Source: Candidatus Competibacteraceae bacterium (lineage in GTDB: Bacteria; Pseudomonadota; Gammaproteobacteria; Competibacterales; Competibacteraceae). Taken from it: DNA of 64,000 nt. Location: NCBI GenBank assembly GCA_016712625.1, contig JADJQQ010000001.1:62001-126000 (forward strand), read 5' to 3'. Positions 54,990 to 63,407 of this stretch are shown here, piece by piece; the first letter of the stretch is position 1, and each line of letters begins with the position of its first letter. The notes under the pieces were generated by a model. The model searched no databases. It worked only from the letters and a program-made list of their open reading frames with translations, and was not told the origin of the DNA. The position numbers and the translations under genes are program-made.

Positions 54990-55030
54990 ACTAAAGTAAG
55001 CCGCCCCCACGATTGCTTTGGAGCCACCCC

Positions 55031-57064
55031 ATGCCAGCAGTACGAAACAACTTAGCGCCGTTGGTCTTTCTCTACTTTATGCTCGGTGCGGCTGGCGTTG
55101 TTGATGCCGCTACCCGATCAGATTTCTTTGCCGTATTCGATCCCGCCGCCGGCAAAATTCCTTTTCCCAATACTCTGCTTTTCAGTGGCTCAACCGATGG
55201 CACACTGAATATTCCAGTAGCCAATCCCAACAATCTGGCCGATCCGGGCGTTGCGTTGAACACTCTGGACGGTTTTTCCACGACCGCGCCGCTGACCGCG
55301 CAATTCTCCAGCGCGCTTAGAGCGAACACAATCAAGGCCGGCGAGACCATCCGGGTATTCGAAGTCGCGCTGGTTAATCCATTTCTGAATCCAGCGACCG
55401 CCGCGCCTTTCGCCATCACCGAAGTCAAGCGCGAACTCCAAGCAGGCATGGACTACAACGCCGCTCTATCCCCGGCTGACTCCAGCCGAAGCACGCTCAC
55501 GATTAGCCCGCTACGCCCGCTTGCCCCCAAGAGCGGTTATCTGGTGGTTCTGACGGATGGTGTGCAAGATGAAGGTGGCTTCAACGCCGCTCCTTCACCA
55601 AGCTATCGGCTAAGCCAGTTGACAACGCCTTTGGTGGACGCCGCCGGCAACAGCCGCCTACCCGGCCTGAGCGACGCCCAGGCACGGGCGCTGGAGCCGC
55701 TCCGGCAACAAATCAACAACCAAGAAAACGCCGCCACCAGCCAGGGCGTCGCCAAAAGCCACATCGTGCTGAGTTGGACTTTCATGACCCAATCCATTGA
55801 TGATGCTTTTAAAGCCCTGAGCAAGGATCGCGCGCCAGCCAGCCTCCGCTTGCAAGCGACCGGCGCGACAACCGGCGCCGTGGGTCTGGGCCTTCCCGGT
55901 TTTTCCGATATCTATGCCGGCGCATTATCGACTCCTTACTACCTGAGCAAAGAAAAACCGCTCAGCGCTTATTGGCAAACTGCCGATAACGGCCCTATCA
56001 CGCAATACACTCCGCTGCCAGCAGCGACTGCAACACTGCCCATCCCGGTGTTAATGGCGGTGCCTAACGCCGCTAGCGGCCAGAGTAAACCGGTCGGCGG
56101 TTGGCCGGCGGTGATCTTCCAGCACGGTATAACCCGAAATCGGACCGACATGTTTTTGCTGGCCGATGCCTTAGCCTTCGCCGGTTTCGCGGTTATCGCC
56201 ATCGACTTGCCGTTGCACGGCATCACCGATAAAACCAATCCCTTTTATCTGACCGAGCTGGAGCGAACTTTTGACCTTGATTTGAGCAATAACGCGACGG
56301 GGGCCAGCGGGGCCGATGGCGCTATCGACCCCTCCGGCAGTTACTTCATCAACTTGCAAAGCTTGCTCACCAGCCGCGACAATGCCCGACAAGCGGCTGA
56401 AGATTTGCGTCAACTCACCACCGCTTTGCCGTTGCTCGATTTCGACGGCGACCGGCAACCAGACATTGATGCGAACCGTATTCATTTCGTCGGCCATTCG
56501 CTAGGCGGCATTGTCGGCGCCACCTTCCTAGGCATCGATCACCGCGTAGCCAGCGCCACTTTGGCGATGGCCGGGGGTGGCATCGCCAAACTACTCGACG
56601 GATCGGCCACTTTCGGGCCGCGTATTGCCGCTGGCTTGGCCGCGGCGGGCCTTAACAAGGGCACAGCGGAATATGAATCCTATCTCGCCGCCGCGCAAAC
56701 GGTGATCGATTCCGGAGATCCAATCAATTACGCAGCCACCGCTCTACAGCCGATTCATCTGCTAGAAGTCGTCGGCGGTGAAAATATCCAACCTGATCAG
56801 GTGGTTCCAAACGTGGTGGACGACGCCCCGCTAGCGGGCACCGAAGCCTTGGCCAGGGTGATGGGATTGCGATCGACCAGCCGCTCGCTGTCGAATGAAG
56901 AAGGAGTGCGCGCCATTGTCCGCTTCACCAAGGGCGATCACGGCGCCATCATCAGCCCGACAGCCGATGTCGGCGCCACCGCGGAAATGCAGGGTCAAAT
57001 GATTAGTTTCCTGCAAAGCGCCGGTAAGGAATTGGAAATTATCTACCAACCCGTCGTGCAGTAA
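55031..57064 (+). CDS. Secreted lipase-family protein, VolA-like
   Basis: The 677-residue product has a signal peptide (hydrophobic LAPLVFLYFMLGAAGVV, cleavage near DA-A). An N-terminal bacterial virulence-factor-lipase domain holds RSDFFAVFDPAAGKIPFPN and LTDGVQDEGG. A C-terminal alpha/beta hydrolase has VIFQHGITRNRTDMF near residue 364 and the nucleophile elbow FVGHSLGGIVGA near residue 491. The related VolA of Vibrio is a surface lysophospholipase lipoprotein; here no lipobox cysteine follows the signal, so it is more likely secreted or periplasmic. The ATG at 55031 is preferred over one 18 bases upstream because the signal peptide starts there. Its neighbours handle acyl-CoA, so releasing fatty acids from external lipids fits. 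Confidence 0.85.
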   Translation: MPAVRNNLAPLVFLYFMLGAAGVVDAATRSDFFAVFDPAAGKIPFPNTLLFSGSTDGTLNIPVANPNNLADPGVALNTLDGFSTTAPLTAQFSSALRANTIKAGETIRVFEVALVNPFLNPATAAPFAITEVKRELQAGMDYNAALSPADSSRSTLTISPLRPLAPKSGYLVVLTDGVQDEGGFNAAPSPSYRLSQLTTPLVDAAGNSRLPGLSDAQARALEPLRQQINNQENAATSQGVAKSHIVLSWTFMTQSIDDAFKALSKDRAPASLRLQATGATTGAVGLGLPGFSDIYAGALSTPYYLSKEKPLSAYWQTADNGPITQYTPLPAATATLPIPVLMAVPNAASGQSKPVGGWPAVIFQHGITRNRTDMFLLADALAFAGFAVIAIDLPLHGITDKTNPFYLTELERTFDLDLSNNATGASGADGAIDPSGSYFINLQSLLTSRDNARQAAEDLRQLTTALPLLDFDGDRQPDIDANRIHFVGHSLGGIVGATFLGIDHRVASATLAMAGGGIAKLLDGSATFGPRIAAGLAAAGLNKGTAEYESYLAAAQTVIDSGDPINYAATALQPIHLLEVVGGENIQPDQVVPNVVDDAPLAGTEALARVMGLRSTSRSLSNEEGVRAIVRFTKGDHGAIISPTADVGATAEMQGQMISFLQSAGKELEIIYQPVVQ

Positions 57065-57199
57065 CCGGATTACCCATACCACTCAAACCGCGCCACGTGA
57101 ACGGACGGGGTTTTTCTTTGAATTCCCCCTCCCCCCTTTACGGGATGGCGTGCAATCGGTAGATTGCCGCCATCTCGCCAACCACCCGATCGAATTTGT

Positions 57200-58864
57200 A
57201 TGGCTCAATACATCTACACGATGAATCGCGTGGGCAAAGTCGTACCGCCCAAGCGCGAAATTCTCAAAGACATCTCGCTATCGTTTTTCCCCGGCGCGAA
57301 AATCGGCGTACTGGGTCTGAACGGTTCCGGTAAATCCACGCTGCTGCGAATCATGGCCGGCGTTGACGCCGATATTCTGGGCGAAGCGCGGCCGCAACCA
57401 GGTATTAAGATTGGCTTTTTGACCCAGGAACCGCAACTCGACGCCAGTAAGGACGTGCGCGGCAATGTCGAAGAAGCGGTGGCCCCGATCAAAACGGCGC
57501 TGGCGCGAATTGAAGAAGTTTACGCGGCGTACGCTGATCCGGAAGCCGATTTTGAAAAGCTGGCGACCGAACAAGCCGATCTGGAAGCCTATTTGCAAGC
57601 GACCGATGGCCACAACCTCGACCGCACCCTGGATGTGGCCGCCGATGCCTTGCGCCTACCGCCTTGGGAAGCAACGGTCGATAAGCTGTCAGGCGGCGAG
57701 CGGCGTCGGGTCGCCCTATGTCGCTTGCTGTTATCCAAGCCCGACATGTTGCTGCTAGACGAACCGACCAACCATCTCGACGCCGAATCGGTCGCTTGGC
57801 TGGAACGTTTCCTTCAGGATTATCCTGGAACGGTGGTCGCCGTGACCCACGACCGTTATTTCCTCGATAACGTGGCCGGCTGGATTTTGGAATTGGATCG
57901 GGGCCGGGGCATCCCTTGGGAAGGCAACTACTCTTCCTGGCTGGAGCAGAAGGAAAAACGCCTGGAAATCGAGGAGAAACAGGAAACCGCTCACATCAAG
58001 GCCATGAAATCCGAATTGGAATGGGTGCGCGCCAATCCGAAGGGTCGCCACGCCAAAAGCAAGGCTCGCGTCGCGCGTTTTGAGGAATTGGAATCGCAGG
58101 AATTTCAGAAACGTAATGAAACCCAGGAGTTGTATATCCCGCCTGGACCGCGGCTTGGCGATATGGTCGTTGAAGCGGCTCAACTACGTAAGGGTTTCGG
58201 CGACCGCCTGCTAATCGACAATCTCGACTTTAAACTCCCTAAAGGCGGCATTGTCGGGGTGATTGGCCCTAACGGCGCGGGTAAAACCACGCTGTTCCGC
58301 CTGTTGGTCGGCCAAGAGCAGCCCGACGCGGGAAGCTTACGGGTTGGAGAAACCGTCCAACTGGCTTACGTCGATCAATCACGGGATGCGCTCGCGCCAG
58401 AAAAAACCGTTTGGCAGGAAATCTCTGACGGTTTAGACATGATCGCCATCGGCAGCTATCAGATTAACTCGCGCGCCTATGTCGGCCGCTTTAACTTCAA
58501 GGGGCCGGACCAGCAGAAATTCGTCAAAGACCTATCCGGCGGCGAACGCAATCGCGTGCATCTAGCAAAACTGCTCAAGAGTGGCGGCAACGTGTTGCTG
58601 CTGGACGAGCCAACCAATGATTTAGACGTGGAAACGCTACGGGCGTTGGAAGAAGCCTTGCTGGCTTTCGCCGGTTGCGCCGTGATTATCTCGCATGACC
58701 GCTGGTTTTTAGACCGCGTCGCCACCCACATCCTGGCGTTTGAAGGCGATTCACAAGTGGTCTGGTTCGAGGGCAATTACGCCGATTATGAAGCTGATCG
58801 CAAGCGGCGGCTCGGGGTCGAAGCCGATCAACCGCACCGGATCAAATATCGGAAGCTGGCCTGA
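57200..58864 (+). CDS. ettA: Energy-dependent translational throttle protein EttA (ABC-F)
   Basis: EttA is a soluble ABC-F ATPase that binds the ribosomal E site and gates the first steps of elongation according to energy state. The ATG at 57200 gives 554 residues and the family start MAQYIYTMNRVGKVVPPKR; the frame is open 12 codons upstream. Two ATPase domains are complete: Walker A GLNGSGKST near residue 39 and GPNGAGKTT near residue 358; signatures LSGGERRRVAL and LSGGERNRVHL; Walker B LLLDEPTNHLD and LLLDEPTNDLD. The arm and linker regions lie between. Single-gene unit convergent with nudL. Confidence 0.96.
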   Translation: MAQYIYTMNRVGKVVPPKREILKDISLSFFPGAKIGVLGLNGSGKSTLLRIMAGVDADILGEARPQPGIKIGFLTQEPQLDASKDVRGNVEEAVAPIKTALARIEEVYAAYADPEADFEKLATEQADLEAYLQATDGHNLDRTLDVAADALRLPPWEATVDKLSGGERRRVALCRLLLSKPDMLLLDEPTNHLDAESVAWLERFLQDYPGTVVAVTHDRYFLDNVAGWILELDRGRGIPWEGNYSSWLEQKEKRLEIEEKQETAHIKAMKSELEWVRANPKGRHAKSKARVARFEELESQEFQKRNETQELYIPPGPRLGDMVVEAAQLRKGFGDRLLIDNLDFKLPKGGIVGVIGPNGAGKTTLFRLLVGQEQPDAGSLRVGETVQLAYVDQSRDALAPEKTVWQEISDGLDMIAIGSYQINSRAYVGRFNFKGPDQQKFVKDLSGGERNRVHLAKLLKSGGNVLLLDEPTNDLDVETLRALEEALLAFAGCAVIISHDRWFLDRVATHILAFEGDSQVVWFEGNYADYEADRKRRLGVEADQPHRIKYRKLA

Positions 58865-58915
58865 GGTCGGCGGATTCGCTCCAGCTGGCTCTGGAGGCCC
58901 TCGAGCACCATGGGT

Positions 58916-59539
58916 TTAGATTTGAAGGGGATTTCCAGCCAACCGTCGGGCGAAGCTGACCAACATGGCGGCGGTGGCGCCCCAGATAAAGCGATTTTCA
59001 TAGGGGATCACGTAATAGCGCCGCTGCTGGCCCTTGTACATCATGCCACGCTGTTCGTGATTTTTTGGATCAAGAATAAAGTCCAGCGGCACTTCAAACG
59101 CCTCGGCTACCTCAAACCCATCCAATGTCAACTCAAACGGTGGGGCCACAAATCCAACCACTGGCGTTACCAGAAAGCCGGTCACCGTTTGATATAAATC
59201 AAGAAATCCAGCAATTTCAACAATATGTTGACGCTTGAGCCCGATTTCTTCCTCCGCCTCGCGCAAGGCGGTATCGACCGGGCCGGCATCCTCCGCCTCG
59301 GCCCGACCGCCGGGAAAACTGATTTGTCCAGCATGATGCTCCAGATGCGCGGTACGCTGGGTCAACAACACCGTGTAGCCCGACAGCCGCTCGACGAGCG
59401 GCACCAACACCGCCGCTGGCATTAAGGATCGTTCCTCGGCGGCGATGCCCGCCACCGCGTGATCGCCGGTGATGGCGTCGATTGGGTGGGTGGAGTGGAG
59501 GCAGCGGCGAATCCAGTCGCGCATTTCGGTGTGATTCAC
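58916..59539 (-). CDS. nudL: Nudix hydrolase, CoA pyrophosphatase type (NudL)
   Basis: The 207-residue product hydrolyses CoA or related dinucleotide compounds. The Nudix box is complete, running GGRAEAEDAGPVDTALREAEEEIGL (first and last residues given here only as boundaries; the core REAEEEIG holds the metal ligands), near residue 95. The CoA-pyrophosphatase pattern LTQRTAHLEHHAGQISFPGG immediately before it supports the NudL subgroup. It starts inside the tatD stop as ATGA and closes the minus-strand operon fabF-mltG-tmk-holB-pilZ-tatD-nudL. Confidence 0.9.
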   Translation of the reverse strand: MNHTEMRDWIRRCLHSTHPIDAITGDHAVAGIAAEERSLMPAAVLVPLVERLSGYTVLLTQRTAHLEHHAGQISFPGGRAEAEDAGPVDTALREAEEEIGLKRQHIVEIAGFLDLYQTVTGFLVTPVVGFVAPPFELTLDGFEVAEAFEVPLDFILDPKNHEQRGMMYKGQQRRYYVIPYENRFIWGATAAMLVSFARRLAGNPLQI

Positions 59540-60321
59540 CGCGCCTCCAACGATATGCCAAACAGTCGGGTGTAGTTGGCGGTGGTCTCGTTAGCCACCT
59601 GCTCCAGTGACTCGCCGCGCAACCGGGCGACAAACTCGGCGACATGCCGTACCCAAGCGGGATGATTAGGCTTGCCCCGATGCGGCATTGGGGCCAGATA
59701 GGGAGAATCGGTCTCCACCAGCATCCGTTCGGCCGGTAGCCGCTGGGCGACCTCTTGAATTTGTTTGGCGTTCTTAAAGGTGACAATACCCGAAAAGGAG
59801 ATATGGAACCCTAATTCCAACGCCTGTTCGGCCATGTCCCAATCTTCGGTGAAGCAATGCAGCACGCCGCCCACGTCAGCGGCGCTTTCTTCCCGCAAAA
59901 TCCGCAAGGTATCCGCGCGGGCATCGCGGGTATGCACGATCAGCGGCTTGCCGAGTTGGCGGGCGGCGGCGATGTGGATGCGAAACCAGGATTGCTGGCG
60001 ATCCACGCTGTCGCGGCCGTAGTAATAATCCAGCCCGGTTTCGCCGATGGCGACCACGCGCGGGACCCGGCCCAAGGCCACCAGTTCGGCCACGGTCGGC
60101 GCGCGACCGTCATCCTCGCTGGGATGCACGCCGACCGATAAAGCCACTTGGGGATAGGGTTCCGTCATTCGGGCCAGCGCTGGCCAATGTTCCAGGTCGG
60201 TCGCCACGCTTAACATGCCCCTCACGCCAGCGGTCGCGGCGACATCCAAGACATCAGCAAGGCCGCCGGGAAATCGCGTCAAGTCGAGCCGATCCAAATG
60301 GCAATGAGAGTCTATTAGCAT
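59536..60321 (-). CDS. TatD-family metal-dependent hydrolase (YcfH-like)
   Basis: The 261-residue product has the TIM-barrel metal-hydrolase motifs: DSHCHLDRLDL at the start (H-x-H), GETGLDYYY near residue 92, PLIVHTRDA near residue 124, VLHCFTEDW near residue 152, and ETDSPYLAP near residue 202. TatD proteins have 3'-5' exonuclease/DNase or related phosphoesterase activity; the closest subgroup by neighbourhood is YcfH. It follows pilZ by 18 bases and overlaps nudL. Complete. Confidence 0.93.
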   Translation of the reverse strand: MLIDSHCHLDRLDLTRFPGGLADVLDVAATAGVRGMLSVATDLEHWPALARMTEPYPQVALSVGVHPSEDDGRAPTVAELVALGRVPRVVAIGETGLDYYYGRDSVDRQQSWFRIHIAAARQLGKPLIVHTRDARADTLRILREESAADVGGVLHCFTEDWDMAEQALELGFHISFSGIVTFKNAKQIQEVAQRLPAERMLVETDSPYLAPMPHRGKPNHPAWVRHVAEFVARLRGESLEQVANETTANYTRLFGISLEAR

Positions 60322-60339
60322 GTCGGGTTCGCCGGATGC

Positions 60340-60684
60340 TCACATGGTGTTGGTCGGCTGATCGGCGCGCGTATAGCCCCCCAGCAGTGTGTCGATTTTC
60401 TTTTGCAGGTTGGCGCCTTCCATGCCGCTAAATTGAATGCCAACGCCCATCTGCCGCCCGCCGGGCGTGGTTCGGTAATTGATCCAAATGACCTTGCCGG
60501 TAATGGCAAAGCGTTCGGGATCGTCCAGCAGCGTCAATAACAAAAAAACTTCATCACCCAATTCGAAGGTTTTTTCCGTTGCAATAAAAATACCCCCGCC
60601 TTTGACAAAGGGCATATAGCTGGAATGCAACATCGCCTTATCTTTGATTGCAAGGGAAATAACGCCTTGTCGTGGAGCCGACAT
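60340..60684 (-). CDS. pilZ: PilZ-domain protein
   Basis: The 114-residue single-domain protein sits between holB and tatD, the standard position of pilZ, which is needed for type IV pilus function in Pseudomonas and Xanthomonas. Sequence features are the N-terminal ISLAIKDKAMLHSSYMPFVKGGGIFI and KTFELGDEVFLLLTL. The c-di-GMP-binding RxxxR and D/NxSxxG pattern is not obvious, as in the non-binding type III PilZ proteins encoded at this locus. A pilus role is inferred; no other pilus gene is in the window. Confidence 0.88.
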   Translation of the reverse strand: MSAPRQGVISLAIKDKAMLHSSYMPFVKGGGIFIATEKTFELGDEVFLLLTLLDDPERFAITGKVIWINYRTTPGGRQMGVGIQFSGMEGANLQKKIDTLLGGYTRADQPTNTM

Positions 60685-60698
60685 AATGAGTTAGCCTT

Positions 60699-61706
60699 CT
60701 ATAACGCCGACTGGAAACCAGCAGATTCACTACCCGCTGCGCTATCGTTAAAAAACGCTTCCAACAACAGTTGTGAATTAACCTGAGTGGTCGAACACAG
60801 CACATGCAATCGAACCGCCCCGTCCAGCCGCGCGAATAGCGCGCGCGGCGTCCAACGATCAGCCCAATGCTGCAACCTGGGTCGCAAATCTGGATTTCCC
60901 AGCCAAGGAGGTTCCGAACTCATCTTAAGCCGAATCAGGTCGGTATGCCAACCGATCAACCAGCGCAGGTTCTCGCCAAGATCGCCTTGTAGCCAAACCG
61001 CGGCGGCTTGGATTGGATCGACTTTCCCAGCCGTCAGCTGTTCGTAATTCTCGATCAAGTGACGGCGACGGTTCCAGCGCGCCAGGTCGGCCAGCGCCAG
61101 CGCGGCCAGCGGAGCGCCGGCAGCCGCGGCCAGCAAGGTTTGTGGCTCCAGCTCGCTGCTGATCCGTGAGGCTAACCAGGCCCTCGCTTGGTGTGCCGGT
61201 GGCCGCTCGAACCGCAGCGCTTGGCACCGACCGCGAACGGTGGCCGGCAATCGCGCGGCCTGAGCGCTCACCAGCACTAACAGACTGTCACCCGGCGGTT
61301 CCTCCAGGGTTTTCAACAGACTGTTAGCCGCATTGAGATTGAGGCTGTCGGCGGATTCGAGTAAAGCAATCTTGTAACCGCCATATTGCGGGGTAAAGCT
61401 TAGAAAATTCCGCAACTCACGAATCTGATCGACCTTGATGACCTTGCTCTCTTCAGCCGATCGCAGCACATTGAAGTCAGGATGGCTACCGGCCTGGAGC
61501 AAACGGCAACCCCGACAGCGCCCGCAAGCGTCCCCTCCCTCATCCCGCTTCTCACACAACAAAGCCTGGGCCAACCGACGGGCAAAGATCAGCTTGCCCA
61601 AGCCAAGCCGGCCAGTCAGCAGCAACGCATGAGGCAAGCGCCGGTTGGCAACGCGTAACTGAAGCTGTCGCCACAACGGCTCGTGCCAGGGCAAGCGCCC
61701 AGCCAC
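60699..61706 (-). CDS. holB: DNA polymerase III delta' subunit HolB
   Basis: HolB is part of the clamp loader. A GTG at 61706 gives 335 residues starting MAGRLPWHEPLWRQLQ, where family similarity begins; the frame is open upstream only as a shadow of tmk. Features are RLPHALLLTGRLGLGK near residue 24 (a degenerate P-loop, ending in K-L rather than K-T/S as expected for the non-hydrolysing delta'), the zinc-binding cysteines CGRCRGCRLLQAGSHPD near residue 61, and NSLLKTLEEPP near residue 120 with the SRC-like RGRCQALRF near residue 149. It overlaps the end of tmk by about 155 bases, which is far more than normal. Confidence 0.9.
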   Translation of the reverse strand: MAGRLPWHEPLWRQLQLRVANRRLPHALLLTGRLGLGKLIFARRLAQALLCEKRDEGGDACGRCRGCRLLQAGSHPDFNVLRSAEESKVIKVDQIRELRNFLSFTPQYGGYKIALLESADSLNLNAANSLLKTLEEPPGDSLLVLVSAQAARLPATVRGRCQALRFERPPAHQARAWLASRISSELEPQTLLAAAAGAPLAALALADLARWNRRRHLIENYEQLTAGKVDPIQAAAVWLQGDLGENLRWLIGWHTDLIRLKMSSEPPWLGNPDLRPRLQHWADRWTPRALFARLDGAVRLHVLCSTTQVNSQLLLEAFFNDSAAGSESAGFQSAL

Positions 61707-62337
61707 CAATCCGCTCCAGCCAGCTAGCCAGTATGCTTTGGATCTCGATACGAACCATTTCAATCGGACGGTCGGCGTTTACGAGGCGGTAGCGCTCAGG
61801 ATAGCGTTTGGCCCGTTCGAGATAGACGGCCCGCACCCGCTCGAAAAATCTCACCGTTTCACGCTCGAAGCGATCCGCCGCGCCTCGCCGCCCCGCTCGT
61901 TCCAGCCCAACCGCAACCGAAACATCCAACAGCACCGTCAAATCGGGCCTTAAATCGCCTTGCACCCACTCTTCCAATAACCCGATACGTTCAAATGACA
62001 GCCCGCGCCCACCGCCTTGATAAGCATAGGTGGCATCGGTAAAGCGGTCGCAGAGCACCCAATGACCGGCCGCCAACGCTGGCCGAACAACCCGCTCTAA
62101 ATGCTCGGCGCGGGCGGCAAACATCAGCAAGGTTTCGGTCGTGGCCGCCATGCCGTCACGGCGAGGGCTCAATAGCACGGTGCGGATATCCTCACCGAGC
62201 GCCGTGCCGCCCGGCTCGCGCGTCGCCATCACCCGGAGCCCGTTTCGTTCCAGATAGTCGCGCATGAAGGCGAGTTGCGTGGTCTTACCGGCTCCCTCGC
62301 CGCCTTCGACCGTGATAAATCGCCCCGGCACCTTCAT
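61552..62337 (-). CDS. tmk: Thymidylate kinase, with an extended 3' end overlapping holB
   Basis: Tmk phosphorylates dTMP to dTDP. The start at 62337 overlaps the restored mltG stop (ATGA). Motifs are the P-loop TVEGGEGAGKTTQ near residue 9, the TREPGGTALGE segment near residue 40, the DRFTDATYAYQGGGRG block near residue 97 and a lid region near 150. Family homology ends near residue 212 (ILASWLERIGG), but the frame runs on for about 50 more residues through holB, giving 261 instead of the usual 205-215. The extra tail looks like a read-through of the holB frame. Either the true stop has been lost by a small error or the protein is extended; a normal-length enzyme is assumed. Confidence 0.93.
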   Translation of the reverse strand: MKVPGRFITVEGGEGAGKTTQLAFMRDYLERNGLRVMATREPGGTALGEDIRTVLLSPRRDGMAATTETLLMFAARAEHLERVVRPALAAGHWVLCDRFTDATYAYQGGGRGLSFERIGLLEEWVQGDLRPDLTVLLDVSVAVGLERAGRRGAADRFERETVRFFERVRAVYLERAKRYPERYRLVNADRPIEMVRIEIQSILASWLERIGGWALALARAVVATASVTRCQPALASCVAADWPAWLGQADLCPSVGPGFVV

Positions 62338-63316
62338 TTTGCCTTTAATTGATAGCGCCGAACGGCGCGATTATGCTCTTCGAGCGTCGCCGAAAAGGCG
62401 TGGCCGCCCTCGCCGGTCGCCACGAAATACAAGGCGTCGCCCGATGTGGGATTGACGGCTGCCGCCAGCGCGCCTTCGCCTGGCAACGCGATGGGCGTCG
62501 GCGGCAACCCCTTGCGGGTATAGGTGTTATACGGGGTATCAGCCAGTAGATCCTGACGGCGCAAGTTGCCGCTGAAAGCTTGGCCCAATCCGTAAGTCGC
62601 AAGCGCCGCGCCAATACGCCGGCGATGGTGGGTCGCTCCGCTGGCAACCTCGTCTCTTTTTCAATGATCGAAGCCAAAATCAAGGCTTGGTAGGGATCGT
62701 TGAAGGGCAAGTCGGAGCGGCGTTGGCTCCAAACATGGTTCAACCGCTGATCCATCGCCGCCAACGCTCGCCGCAGAAACGCCTCATCGCTGGTTCCGAT
62801 AGGAAAATGATAGGTATCAGGGAAAAAGCGGCCTTCGGGGTGTTCGCCAGGACGGCCCAGCCGCGCCATGATCTCGGCATCGCTCAAAGCGCCGAGGGTG
62901 TGGGCGATTTTAGGATGTTCGGATAAAGCTTGCCGCAATTGTTGAAAAGTCCAGCCTTCCACCACCGCCATGGCATATTGGACCACGCGCCCGTTTACAA
63001 TTTGCTCGGTGAGTCCCCGCGGGGTAGTCTCCGGCGTAACCGCATACTCTCCGGCCTTTAGTTTTGAGGCCAAACCATTCAGCCGCGTATACGCTTCAAA
63101 ATAGTAAGCAGATTGCATTACGCCATGCTGTTGCAATTCTCTGGCGACATCGCTAACTCCCATGCCCGGTTTCACCGTAAAAGTGAATCCGCTTCCAGGC
63201 ACTCTACACGGCGTATCGAGGAAATCACGATAATCGAGGTAAACAACACTAGCTACTAACCCTAGAGCCAGCGCCAAGACGACCAAGCCTAATAAAAAGC
63301 GTCGTCGGAACAACAT
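62334..63316 (-). CDS. mltG: Endolytic murein transglycosylase MltG, with a ~34-base deletion and frameshift
   Basis: MltG is an inner-membrane lytic transglycosylase that ends nascent glycan chains. From the ATG at 63316 there is one membrane helix (LLGLVVLALALGLVASVVYL), a LysM-like region, and the catalytic domain with EGRFFPDTYHF near residue 160 and ILASIIEKET near residue 213, whose glutamate is catalytic. After ERPTIAGVLARRLRL, at about 62594/62595, the frame shifts. The second frame resumes as YGLGQAFSGNLRRQDLL and runs to a stop at 62334 overlapping tmk. The missing piece matches the conserved M-x-LQTDPTVI segment, about 11 residues plus one base. The ATGA link to tmk shows the resumed frame is the native C-terminus. 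The deletion may be real or an assembly loss. Confidence 0.9.
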
Positions 63317-63407
63317 GTCAACAGCCAAAAAGCCCAACGCTGTTTTCGCCTTTCAGTTTTCGCCAATATTGAACGAACCGCCTGAAAGGCAAATTTGGGC
63401 GCTCCCT

